The notes under the pieces were generated by a model. That model worked only from the letters and a program-made list of their open reading frames with translations. It was not told where the DNA came from and searched no databases. Positions 31,176 through 41,173 of a stretch of 64,000 nucleotides of DNA are shown here, piece by piece. The position numbers were made by a program, and so were the translations under genes. Numbering within the stretch: the first letter of the stretch is position 1; every line of letters begins with the position of its first letter. This DNA comes from Pseudocercospora fijiensis CIRAD86 (Eukaryota; Ascomycota; Dothideomycetes; Mycosphaerellales; Mycosphaerellaceae): assembly GCF_000340215.1 (NCBI RefSeq), contig NW_006921533.1:621616-685615 (forward strand), given 5' to 3'.

Positions 31176-32439
31176 TCACGGTCTCGCATTTTCAATTTCC
31201 TCTTCAGTCAGCCCTCGGCTCAACTGTCCTGGCTTCAGCTTCCGAAGATCGACTTTGCCGTGAGGAGGCACGCGCTTCGGCTCTCGGGCTGAGCGACGTG
31301 GGCCTGGAGTGACTGCCTCAATGGCAGGCTGTGTCGAAGCTCGAGGCAGTTCTGCTACTATGCTTGGTGGAGACTCTGGAACTCGCGGGGCCATCGGCTG
31401 CGTAGCCGAATGCTCGGGAGCTGGTAGGTTGAGCGTGGCTGATTTTCGCTCAACAGCAGACTTACCACCACGCTCGGCGCGGAGGACTTCTGCGCTGTCG
31501 CGACCATTCTCCAGTGCCTCCAGGATCTTGCGAGTACCTGGGCTCTGCAGCGGTAGCTCACGAGACGCACGACGATGAACCTGAGCTGCTACGAGGACGA
31601 TTTCATCGCTGCTGCGGTGCTGCTCGTAGAGGATGCCGCTTTCGCTTGAGTGGCGTTCGTGACCTGCTTTGAGGTCTTGTTTGGCTTTGCGACGCTTCAG
31701 AGAGGCTGGTACAGAATCGGCACGCATAGCGTTGGAGTCAATCGCCTCGGCGTCAAAACTTGCACTGTTTCTTGCGAAGGCGGTGCGTTTGCGGTTCTCT
31801 TCCTCTGTCGACTCGTCCGGGAAACGGTTAGGTGAAGTGTTGCCGTTGAGGGTAGGAGATGAAGCGGAGACTGGGCGGACGGACACGCTCTTCGCGCCGC
31901 CGCCTGGATAGTTCGCGGCAGCGCCTAGAACCGTGTCTATAAATCCCTGCTGACGATGGACCGTGAGGCGCAGGTCACTTGGGTGTATGTTAGTCCTGAC
32001 CATTGCAATGAGATATGCATTTCGGTACTCACTTGTGTTGCTCCAACATCGTAACCTGAAGCTCCTTCTGACGTGATACCTCTTCTTGGACATTGTTGTA
32101 CTCTCTGCTCGATTGTGAGAAACGCTACCAATGCGCAGCGCATGTATCGATAGTGACTTACTCTCCCAGATCTCTCACCATTTCCTCCACCTTCGCTAGC
32201 GAGTTGAGAGGCTTCTGGAGAAGAGCTATACTCTTCGACAGCTCAACTTGCTTCGCGTCCAATTCGTTCAACTTCTCGCTATGGGCATTAGCGTCATCGC
32301 CCAATTTCTTGAGCTTGAGCGTGACGTCCGACATCTTCTCGTCGAGCTCCTCGCGCAGACTGGAGATTTGGCGGTCCATGGCGTCGAACTTGCCATCGAT
32401 TAAGGCGATGATCAAGGTGCCGATGCCCGGTTCTGCCAT
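31176..32439 (-). CDS. Hypothetical coiled-coil protein
   Basis: I do not recognise this 383-residue protein. Three exons, 32439-32162, 32104-32033 and 31977-31176, join in frame through two GT-AG introns of 57 and 55 bases. The ATG at 32439 is preceded in frame only by a TTG. The N-terminal 120 residues form a continuous heptad-like coiled coil (MDRQISSLREELDEKMSDV, then KLNELDAKQVELSKSIALL), extended across the short second exon. The rest is a disordered, basic, Ser/Pro-rich region ending in a compact motif (KVDLRKLKPGQLSRGLTEEE) that may be a conserved partner-binding site. Such architecture suits a structural or kinetochore/spindle adaptor, but that is a guess. Without the short second exon the coiled coil would be broken and the frame lost. 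Confidence 0.72.
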
Positions 32440-32869
32440 CTCTGAGTGTGTGATTGATGTTGGAGGTAGAGGTGCGAGGTTGAAGTTCAAATGAGGTGCG
32501 AGGTGGAACTTGAAATGGGGTGCTTCAAGTCACCGCGCTAGTCTACCGTGCCTTCCTCTTCCTCGCCATTCTGCATGGGAAATGTAACGGCTCTGCAGCG
32601 ACCGGTCAGGGTCAGCATCACCGCCAAGTGAAGCATAGGCTACTATACACGGCCGAGTAACTGAGCTGCTATGTACACCGTCTCATTGCACCATGCCAGC
32701 ATCCTCGTAGCCGTATTCATGGAGAGTGGCGCGAATCACGCGTTCTACTGCCTCGAGCTTCGAGGACCCGAGAAGGGCTTCGTGAGAAGTATTTCATAAT
32801 GTTCCCCATCTTTTTCGTCCTCTCTTCATCTACGTTTCTGATCTCTTGCTTAGACACCATAACAAATAT
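32440..32869. other. Intergenic between coiled-coil gene and MGR2
   Basis: The 430 bases lie between the start of the coiled-coil gene and the stop of MGR2, both on the - strand. They must hold the coiled-coil gene's promoter and the MGR2 3' flank. I see no gene. Confidence 0.55.
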
Positions 32870-33378
32870 TCACTGCTGAGGAATCGCTCGTCGCGGCATC
32901 CTGTCCACTGGCATGATCATCGGGCGACCGTTTCGCATCTGCGCTTTACGGAAGGCTTCTGTCATTATCGGCGAGCTTTCTGTGCGGATCGTGGTACCAA
33001 TCGACATGAAGAAGCTGCATTCCATCAGCGCAATTCAACATCAAATTCGAACAGCAAAATATCATACCCAAACGTTGCCGCAGAGCCAAGCATGTATTGT
33101 CCTAACGTCCTCATCATGCCATTCGGTCCTGGTCCGTATCGGATGATGTTTGTCGCGCCGAAGATGAAGCCAATGATCAGGCCGACACCTGGATATCATT
33201 AGAACCTAGTCCATACCAATAGCTTTTCCATGAAACATACTGGTTCCCATCATGGCACCCATCTTTGCTGCGCGACATTAGCGCCCGTTCATGACCATCC
33301 CACCGCGAGTCGATGTATCTTGCCTTTGTCAAAGGTCGAAGGACCTGACATCCCACCTGCTCCTGCTACAGGCGGCAT
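32870..33378 (-). CDS. MGR2: MGR2 / Romo1, TIM23 translocase subunit
   Basis: Mgr2 (animal Romo1) is an inner-mitochondrial-membrane protein that gates lateral release from the TIM23 translocase. Four small exons, 33378-33324, 33267-33241, 33188-33068 and 33014-32870, join to 115 residues. The protein reads MPPVAGAGG, DKAKMGAMMGTSVGL, then IRYGPGPNGMMRTLGQYM and GSAATFGFFMSIG, all family hallmarks, with two glycine-rich membrane segments. The C-terminal 45 residues after TIRTE are a fungal-type basic extension. Introns 2 and 3 are GT-AG (52 and 53 bases). Intron 1 (33268-33323) begins with GC in the context AAAG|gcaaga and has a CTAAT branch-like site, so it is a GC-AG intron; it is the only join I could find that restores the conserved DKxKMGA. 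It was found by translating the spliced - strand. Confidence 0.92.
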
Positions 33379-34185
33379 CTTGGGAAATGAACTTATGTTC
33401 ACAATAACAACGACCTCAGCAACGAGTCTTTGTCGACCTCGAGCTCAGAGACATCGAAGTGCGGGAGAGGGCAAGGTTCATGCAGTTCATCGGAAGCCCT
33501 CGTGCGATCGACGCTTGCGATCACGTGATCAGCGTCTTAGTTTCCATCGACGACTTGACCCAAATTGCGAGCCGCCGACTGTACCAGCGCGACGTAGCAG
33601 GAGAAGCAGACACTGCAGACGGTGCTAAAGAGGCGGACGATATATGCGATAGCGCCCACGAGCCCGGATCGGCCGTCGCCAGCCTCTGTGAGCGCCCTGC
33701 ACGGCCTACGCTGAACGGAAACGCCTCACCAACAAGGAGCTGGGCAGAGCGCTGACCGGCAGCTGCACATCGAGAAGAACAACCCCAGCTGCTGTATCTG
33801 CGACTCTTATCGGGACCTCCACGGGCATACGATCTTTACTACAGCATCCGCGACGGCAACAGCGACTCCCTGCGCCGTCATACCTCCTCCCGAGCCCTCT
33901 GCTAATCCCGCGGCCGAGCACACGACCCTCCGTCAGTGCATGCACCTCACGTCCTCGACCAGACGGCTGAACGATACCACGACCCACTCACAGTGTACTC
34001 AGTTGTAATAGCATCTATTTGCGTTCATATTTATTCCCTCGAGGCGCAAACAACACCACGCTGTCGCCAACGTGCCGGACACACGAGTCGAGACGAGATC
34101 ATAGCAGATCATACCCATACCCATACAGCCAGAAAGGCCACCTGCAACGTGACTTCCTTCACTATTCACATACTTCATCCCACCA
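33379..34185. promoter_or_regulatory. Divergent region between MGR2 and FHA gene
   Basis: The 807 bases separate two divergent starts and hold both promoters. The 12-base palindrome GATCACGTGATC lies at 33519-33530. A CA/TA-rich simple stretch (repeated cata) occurs at about 34109-34128. Short frames here have no domain, and I call no gene. Confidence 0.5.
33519..33530. promoter_or_regulatory. Palindromic E-box, TCACGTGA core
   Basis: GATCACGTGATC is a perfect 12-base palindrome. Its TCACGTGA core is the known target type of bHLH factors such as Cbf1. It lies about 140 bases upstream of the MGR2 start and 655 upstream of the FHA gene, so MGR2 is the likelier target. The factor is inferred. 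Confidence 0.5.
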
Positions 34186-36408
34186 ATGACGGCCGTCGCA
34201 CCCGCTCTCAGCTCCTTCCAACCCAGCACCAACTTAGGATGGAGCAGGAGTAACATGAACTCGGATGAAGTCAGCAGAATGTTCACCCCTGGTCCGCGGA
34301 AAACTGCACAGCGGCAAAACTCGAGCTCATCCATAGCATCTACAGCATCTTCGAACTCGACCATATCTGCGACATCCACGAATACGAACGGCTCCCTCCA
34401 AGCAGGAACGGACGCCTCGAACTGGGCCGCGCGGAAGAAGCCGACTCGAGGGCTGTGGCCGCCAGGAAAGGCAGAGCCAGCCACGGGCATTACAACTGCG
34501 CGACCTCAGGCTGTTACATCTGCGACGTCGAGTGCTGCCGCGGCGAACGCAATATCTGCGCTGCACGCGCCTCTGCTGCCGTCGCAGCAAATGGCGAACG
34601 GCAATGGTCAGGCGAATGGAGTGCGGGAACAAGTGCAGACTATGCCACCGGCAATACTTCACCTATCGCCTATGAATGGCACTTTCGAGCGAAAGACGAT
34701 CACTGTTCCATATGCGCCCGACGTATTGCGGATTGGTCGGCAGACGAATCAGAAAACTGTCCCCACACCACTCAATGGGTACTTCGATTCGAAGGTGCTG
34801 TCAAGACAACATGCAGAAATATATGCCGATCGACAAGGCCGCATCTTCATTCGCGACGTCAAATCGAGCAATGGCACATTTGTCAATGGCATGCGGCTGA
34901 GCCAGGAGAACAAGGAGTCGGAGCCACGAGAACTGCGGGAACAGGACGTTCTGGAGCTCGGCATTGACATTGTCTCAGAAGATCAGAAAACAGTCGTACA
35001 TCATAAAGTCGCAGCGAAGGTTGAACATGCTGGTATCTACGGGCAAGGACAAGACACCCTTAACTTCGGCGACCTGGATCCAAGTGCTGGCCCAGGTCTC
35101 ATGGCACCACACCAGCTCAAGAGAAATGGCAGTCAAGGTTCAATTAATGGAAGAGGCTCGATGAGCCAAGTATCAAGCCAAGCAGCAATGAATATGGGCA
35201 TGCTCAACCAGCCCCAGCACATGAGGAATTGGCTGAATCCGATCACCACTGAGCATATCGTGAGAAAGCTAAACGTAAGTAACTTTGTGACGTAGATTGT
35301 TTCAGAATGCTAATTGCTGCAGCACGAAATGAAACTCGCCATGCAGCAATCGCAAGAGATTGCGAGGGCGAGACAAGCTATCGAAAACATGCTTGGCGGC
35401 AAGATCGAACAGCCAGCCGTTAAGGACGCAAAGTCAAATTCAGAAAAGTCGAGGCCATCCCCGACCAAGTCCAAGCTGGATCTCAAGGCCCATTTCTATG
35501 AGCCTCCTGCTCCACCACCTCAGGCTCCACTTCCAGAGAAACCTGATGTTGCGCGTGCTCTTGCCGATCCCATAATCCAACCACTTTTGCGCAGAAGTGA
35601 TACTGCTAGGTCATCCTCGGCGAACAGTTCTCCAACCAGGACCGACCATTCCGGAGACATCTTGCGCTTGTGTGAAGAACTCAAACTTGCGAAGGGCGAA
35701 CTCAGCAATCAGAGCGAGCGCATGAAGAACCTTGAACAGGAGCTCGCACATGAGAGATCAGCCAGAGAAAGCGCGGAGGAGCGGGCACAAAGATTTGAGG
35801 AAGGTGGCCGGAAAGACTCACCTACCAATGATGGACACCCAAGCGCTGATAACAGCCCCGGCTCGAACATCCCAGTACCCGAACTGCAAATCCACCTCGA
35901 CCGATTGCGCATCACCATGGATGAGATGAAGACGCAGATGGAATCTTATCGACAGCGTGCTGAGATTGCAGAACTTGAACGCGACGAAGCACGCCAGACT
36001 CTCGCTGAGCTTGTGGAGCAGAAACGCAAGGAGAATGCTGCCAATGCTACGGGAGTCTCTCGGTCTCCTCCTAAATCACCTCGCTCACTATCTAAGCGAC
36101 CACTACAGCTTGATGGCTCTGGAGAGCTGAATGGACATGCCGTTGCACCTGCTCCGATATCTAGTCCGACTTCGATCAGTCTCATGGAGCATGCTGGTGT
36201 CGAGGACGGACAACCAATCACGCCCGACCAGGCCAGACGGCTCATCAAAGACCTTCGTCAACAGGTACTGTCTACAAGTTCCGGATCTGGGGATGGCGAT
36301 AGTGCTTTGCTATATTACGGTGTCCCATACGGAAGCTTCGCTGCGGTGGTTGTCCTTGGCTATATTGCTATGACTTGGATCAATGGCTGGCCAAAGGTGG
36401 AACGCTGA
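34186..36408 (+). CDS. Tail-anchored FHA protein, SLMAP/PRO45/Far10-like
   Basis: This matches the layout of SLMAP, Sordaria PRO45 and yeast Far9/Vps64 and Far10: an FHA domain, a coiled coil and one C-terminal membrane anchor. These are STRIPAK-complex subunits at the nuclear envelope, ER or mitochondria. Exons 34186-35274 and 35323-36408 flank a 48-base GT-AG intron and give 724 residues. Residues 1-155 are disordered. The FHA domain is about 157-265, with LRIGRQ, SRQHAEIY (S206, H209), DVKSSNGTFVNG (N229, G230). After the intron comes a Pro-rich linker, then coiled coil (LEQELAHERSARESAEERAQ) and a second helical segment. The last 25 residues before the basic end form a hydrophobic anchor (FAAVVVLGYIAMTWINGW). 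The phosphopeptide-binding residues appear intact. Confidence 0.86.
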
Positions 36409-37303
36409 CAGGACTTTCGTGCTTCGAAAAATTGAAAGCAACATTCACTACAAGCTTACCACGTGTCGTAACACCCCGACAAACGTGCGAAAAGTCGACA
36501 CGGTCTCCATAGGAGGCCGCCGCTCTCTGGAGCATTGCAGCAGATGAGACACACACACCTTCAAGCTTCTGCACGGCCAAACAACCTCGTGCTCCCGGCT
36601 ACCATGCTCAGCCATAGGTGGTTATTCCCGAAGCATCAAAGGACGAAGGCGGGTGTGTCCTAATGTTCGTCAGGACCATCTGCAATTCCCGCCAAAAGGA
36701 GGAAACTCAGAGCGGCATGAGAGACGAAGACCTTGGAAAAGGGTCACCGGCGTTGGATCACGGCCGAGCAAAAGTGGTCCCTATATATACGACTCTTGAA
36801 TGTCGCGAACTGGCGTAATTTTTTTTATTGTAGGCTGGCATGGGGCAATGAGAGCAGGAAGGCGGACGGATTCCAGACCAGCAGGTACGGGCAGCATTGG
36901 GAAAGCCGGAGTTGTGCCATTATTGTTTGTTTTGCTATACTTTTATCACACCGACGAGGCCACAGGCGATGACGTCTCCTTTGTTGTACATAGCATAGAT
37001 CGAAGACTGTGCAGAAACGATGAACAAGTGTAAAAGCTACGACTAGTCTATGGCAAGGGATGAGATTCACTAGCGCGCCAATGCTCACCTAGACTGAAGT
37101 AGACATGGCAGATAATAAGCAGCAAAACACTGCTGCTCCCGTAGATTAAGATGGAGTGACTCGTGAACTCTACAATTCGCCCAGGCAAGTTACGAGCATT
37201 TCGTCCTGTTTCTGTAGCAGCCTTTTATGCGCAGCCCTCTCTGTTCATGACCAGGAGTCAAGATATCCTCCTGTTTCTGTATCGTGATTCTCTCGTCTGA
37301 GTC
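36409..37303. other. Convergent intergenic region, no supported gene
   Basis: The 895 bases lie between the stops of the FHA gene and SER2. Several frames of 60-90 codons on both strands carry no domain. The interval is long for two 3' flanks, so a small or noncoding gene is possible, but nothing supports one. Confidence 0.5.
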
Positions 37304-38305
37304 TCAAGCCAGCGCCTGATCCACTTCCTCTTTCGAATAACCCAAAACATACGCCACATCCAACAGCGACTTACTATTCAACCTCGTAGGCGCAGCCTTC
37401 TGTACCTTCGGCTTAGCGTTAAACGCCACCCCCAAACCGGCAGCCTCCATCATAAGCAAATCATTACTCCCATCACCCACAGCCACACAATGCTCCCTCT
37501 CCACTCCCTCCCTCCCAGCAATCCCCAAAAGCAACTCCCTCTTCCTCTCCCCATCAACAATAGCCTTCCCCTGCACCAACTCCCCCGTAAAAACTCCCCC
37601 CTCCTCCTCCAAAAAATTCGCAAAAGAATACTCCAACCCCAACCTCTCCTTCACCCACTCAGCCAACGGCGTAAACCCCCCAGATAAAACCGCACTCTTC
37701 CAACCCTTTCCTCGAAGAAATCTCACTAATTCCTCCCCACCAGGCGTAAAAGTAATCCTTCCCTTCTCCTTTAAATCCTCCCAAATCGTCGTCGGAACAC
37801 CTTTCAACAACTTGACTCTCGCTCTCAAACTTGCGGAAAAATCTGTATAAGGTTCTTCACCTCGCATCGCAGCTTCGGTAATGCGACTCACAGCTTCGTA
37901 CCGACCGACCGCTCGAGCGAGTTCGTCGATGACTTCTTGTTGGATTAGTGTGGAATCCATGTCGAACACTATTAGTCCTTTTCGCTGGTGAGCAGTATAT
38001 AGAGATCCGGGTTGCAGCACGATTTCTATTTTTTGAGAGGTTTGCAAGGTTTGGAGTTCTGGGCTGTCGGTCCAGGTTTTGCATTCGCGGAGGGAGGGGG
38101 AGACTGGGCATGGGAGACGGAGTTCTGCTACTCGGGTTTCTTCTAGGAAGCGGGTTACTGGTGAGGTGGGTGCGTCGAGGTTGTTGAAGTGGTGCTGCAG
38201 ACTGCTGGTGATTTGGTTGAAGATGTTTTGCCATGTTTGAGGATCTGGATTTTCTGTGTGGGCGAAGATGAGGGCTATGAGCTCTGAGGAGGTTGATGTG
38301 GTCAT
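37304..38305 (-). CDS. SER2: Phosphoserine phosphatase
   Basis: This enzyme carries out the last step of serine synthesis, phosphoserine to serine plus phosphate, in the cytosol. One exon encodes 333 residues from the ATG at 38305; the longer frame begins at a TTG and was not used. HAD motif I is D115-M-D117-S-T in VFDMDSTL, with D115 the nucleophile. Motif II is LSGGF, and motif IV is VGDGSNDLLMMEAAGLGVAF. The 110-residue N-terminal region corresponds to the extra domain of fungal Ser2. The tail LNSKSLLDVAYVLGY is also typical. Composition is extreme: on the + strand, bases 37501-37560 have 32 C and 2 G, whereas 38041-38100 have 9 C and 26 G, so codon third positions change within one gene. 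The reading frame is intact across this change. Confidence 0.94.
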   Translation of the reverse strand: MTTSTSSELIALIFAHTENPDPQTWQNIFNQITSSLQHHFNNLDAPTSPVTRFLEETRVAELRLPCPVSPSLRECKTWTDSPELQTLQTSQKIEIVLQPGSLYTAHQRKGLIVFDMDSTLIQQEVIDELARAVGRYEAVSRITEAAMRGEEPYTDFSASLRARVKLLKGVPTTIWEDLKEKGRITFTPGGEELVRFLRGKGWKSAVLSGGFTPLAEWVKERLGLEYSFANFLEEEGGVFTGELVQGKAIVDGERKRELLLGIAGREGVEREHCVAVGDGSNDLLMMEAAGLGVAFNAKPKVQKAAPTRLNSKSLLDVAYVLGYSKEEVDQALA

Positions 38306-38660
38306 TTTGTGTGTTGAGTCTTTTTCTGACTTTGGACTCGCATGTGTAGGAGACAAGTCGTGTTCAATGCATGGATGTTATGGAGGACTCATTGAGGTCG
38401 GAACTTTTTTGGTTTAAGGTTCGAGTGGATGACATAACATTGGTAAACGCCTTGGCAGGCACGAGAAAGCACGGCAACAGGGTCAAGAGCACAGACATGA
38501 GGAAGGTAACATTAGCAGGGAGGTGTGATTCAGCTGGTATCATTTTCGGAGGCTACATGGAAGCCGCATGTGCTTGAATCCTGCACGCTGAACGCCATGC
38601 CTATGCCATTCCCATTCCCTGTCAAATCGTGGTGACGTAGCTTGGATCCGAGTGAAGAGT
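38306..38660. other. Intergenic, SER2 promoter and RPS9 3' flank
   Basis: The 355 bases lie between SER2 and RPS9, both on the - strand. Nothing beyond the expected promoter and 3' flank is visible. Confidence 0.55.
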
Positions 38661-39764
38661 TTACTCCTCCTCCTCCTCGCCGCCCTCCTCATCGTCACCA
38701 CCCTTCTCGGCAGCCTTGGCCTTCTTTCTGCGGACACGACCTGGACGTCCTCCACCAAATGGCGAGCTGAGAGCGAAGTCGATGTGCTTCTGAGAGTCGA
38801 GACGGACGATGAATGATGGGACGTTGACAATCTGCTTGCCGACACTGATAAAAGGGTTAGTGTGTGTTTGACGGCTGTGGACGTTGACTGCTTACCGGAT
38901 GTGACGCTGGCGGATCAGGACACGGGCGTGGTGGATGGACTTGGCGAGACCGAGCTTGTAGACGCAAGTCTGAAGACGACGCTCCAAGAAATCCTCAACC
39001 TTCAGGGCCAAGACGTAATCGAGCTTCATACGGGACTCGTCAAGCACACCGACACGGACCAGACGACGAATGAGGGCATTTCCTTCGAAGAGGCGCTTTG
39101 GGTCCTTCTCGTCGAGGGTGAGCAGCTGACTGAAGTCGGTTTGTCAGAAGTGACCAAGCAAGCCTGTTTTTGGGCAATATCGCGTCTTACCGGGCAGCAC
39201 GACGAATCTTGGAGAGAGTGAGCTGGACACGCCACACCTCACGCTTGTTGCGGAGACCGTATTCACCGACGATCTTCAACTCGGAGTCACTGTGCGACTA
39301 TTAGATTCCATTGACTTAAGCAGAGCAAGCTCTAGCTCAGTGGCCATTAGGAGTGTACGCACAGACGAGCGGCCTCAAAGGGACGACGTGGGACCTTGTA
39401 GGTCTTGCTGTAAGAGCGTCTGAGACATAGTCAGCATGTGAAGGTCTTCTGGAGAACTGCAGGCTCTGAGGATTTGGCAGTCTTGAAGCCGTGCGATAGC
39501 TGTTGTGCGGTGCGATGGTGCAGTATTTTCCTGTTCCAGCAACATTTGGTGTATTTCTTCGTTCCTGCCGTCCTTTGATTCTGCTCTTGCTTTGACATTC
39601 CACCAAGATGCCGATGCGTATAAAACTCGTGGTGCTCGCGCGCCAGTGTTCGATTGCAAGAATGCCGCATCGCATCGCACCGCATCGCACCGCATCGCAA
39701 TTCGCATTGGTCCAGAGACTGCCTTATCCTCGCTGTCGCCGATGATGTTGACTTACGGAGCCAT
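38661..39764 (-). CDS. RPS9: 40S ribosomal protein S9 (uS4)
   Basis: uS4 is a primary rRNA-binding protein of the small subunit, needed for early assembly and decoding accuracy. Five exons, 39764-39757, 39419-39363, 39289-39191, 39129-38896 and 38844-38661, join to 193 residues, the normal length. The first exon holds only ATG, GCT and two bases of the third codon. The product reads [42 protein letters not shown], then the S4 RNA-binding domain ([35 protein letters not shown]), and an acidic tail from a CTC-type repeat. All four introns are GT-AG; the first is 337 bases, the rest 51-73. This pattern, a tiny first exon followed by a long intron, is common in ribosomal protein genes. Divergent from RPL21. 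Confidence 0.96.
39671..39700. repeat. Tandem CGCATCGCAC repeat in RPS9 intron 1
   Basis: Three consecutive 10-base units, two CGCATCGCAC and one CGCATCGCAA, with a partial unit before them, lie in the long first intron of RPS9. No box C/D or H/ACA snoRNA features were seen around it. Confidence 0.7.
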
Positions 39765-40108
39765 GGCTGTGTTGTCGGATTGCCTTCGTCGAGGTCCTGC
39801 TGAGGGAAATCTAAAGCGTTGCACCTGGAGAGATCGAATTCATGTGTGCGCTAACGACGGAGCTATCCGGTCCGCCCTTGCCAAGGCCGAATTCTTGCAC
39901 CCACGAAAGCCAGCAGCAGTGACTTCGAGATTCAGCAAGCACGTTGTTGCGCACAGAATGTGAGTGCACACTTGAAGATCGGTCCATTGCAGCCAATATA
40001 CTGACATTACATAGAATATCGACCACTTGACGTATGCGACGAACGCCTCATTCGCTTTGCACCAACGCCGACTGACGAGAGAATTCATAGCCCTCCAATA
40101 CCGTCACA
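39765..40108. promoter_or_regulatory. Divergent RPS9/RPL21 promoter
   Basis: The start codons of two ribosomal protein genes of opposite subunits are 344 bases apart and diverge, so one short region drives both. No clear TATA box is seen. Joint control is inferred from the layout and from the general co-regulation of ribosomal protein genes. Confidence 0.65.
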
Positions 40109-40794
40109 ATGGGTCACGCCGCAGGTCTTCGCGCAGGCACTCGCTATGGTCAGTCACACATGTACAGAAGACAAAAGATGCGGAGCAGTGGTGGAAATGA
40201 TGGGAATGGTGGAAATGGCAGAGAAACAGCGGCTAATATATTGGAACAGCCTTCTCCCGCGACTTCAAGAAGAAGGGTATGATCCCTCTCGGAACCTACC
40301 TCAAGCAGTACAAGGTCGGAGACATCGTCGATGTTGTCGCCAACGGTGCCGTTCAAAAGGGCATGGTACGTAGGATCCCAAAGCCAGACATCACACATGG
40401 CTTTTGATGCATATGCGACATGATGCGCCAAGATACGATAGAGAGGCAGGACTAATGAATTACACAGCCATATAAGGTCTACCACGGAAAGACCGGTGTC
40501 ATCTACAACGTCACGAAGTCCGCTGTCGGTGTCATTCTCTACAGACAAGTCGGCAACCGCTACATCGAGAAGCGCATCAACGTCCGTGTCGAGCATGTCC
40601 GCCACTCGCGCTCGCGAGAGGAGTTTCTTACTCGTGTGAAGACCAACGCTGCCAAGAAGAAGCAGGCCAAGGAGACCGGCGAGCGTGTCTATCTCAAGAG
40701 ACAGGCTGCCGTTCCACGGGACGCACACACTGTCAGCGGAAAGGACAACAAGCCAGAGAACGTTGCACCGATAGCCTACGAGACCACGATCTAG
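40109..40794 (+). CDS. RPL21: 60S ribosomal protein L21 (eL21)
   Basis: eL21 is a eukaryotic large-subunit protein near the central protuberance. Three exons, 40109-40148, 40250-40365 and 40468-40794, join to 160 residues, exactly the usual length. The product begins [20 protein letters not shown], continues with [20 protein letters not shown] and [18 protein letters not shown], and ends with the basic region [18 protein letters not shown]. Introns are GT-AG, 101 and 102 bases, with a CTAAT branch-like site in the second. Both splice joins restore conserved sequence. The leader ends CGTCACA before the ATG. Confidence 0.96.
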
Positions 40795-41173
40795 AAAACT
40801 GGAGTGGGAATTGTCGGCGTGCTTTTGCAATGGGCGCATATGAGGGTGGGGCATTGGCTTTTGATGACGGGCATTATGAGCAGCGAATGTGGTCCAGAAA
40901 GGAATTTCGCATGCTGACCCAAGCCTTTCCGTAGCCAGCGAATTGAACTTGCATGCTTGAAGGACTGTGAATATGTGACTGCACTTTGTTTCTGCTTATG
41001 GGCAATAGACCAGACGCCGCGGCCTTTTCCACGCAGCCTGTCAAACAAATCCTTGCAGAAAAGTCACGCGAGTCAGGAGCCAAGACTCTGAACCTCGACT
41101 CAACACTTCCACCGCAAGAACACATCACTTCCCATCAAACACAAAGCAGCGCGGACGCGCTTGGCATTCTAGT
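40795..41173. other. Intergenic between RPL21 and ATG29
   Basis: The 379 bases hold the RPL21 3' flank and the ATG29 promoter. I see no gene or clear motif. Confidence 0.55.
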
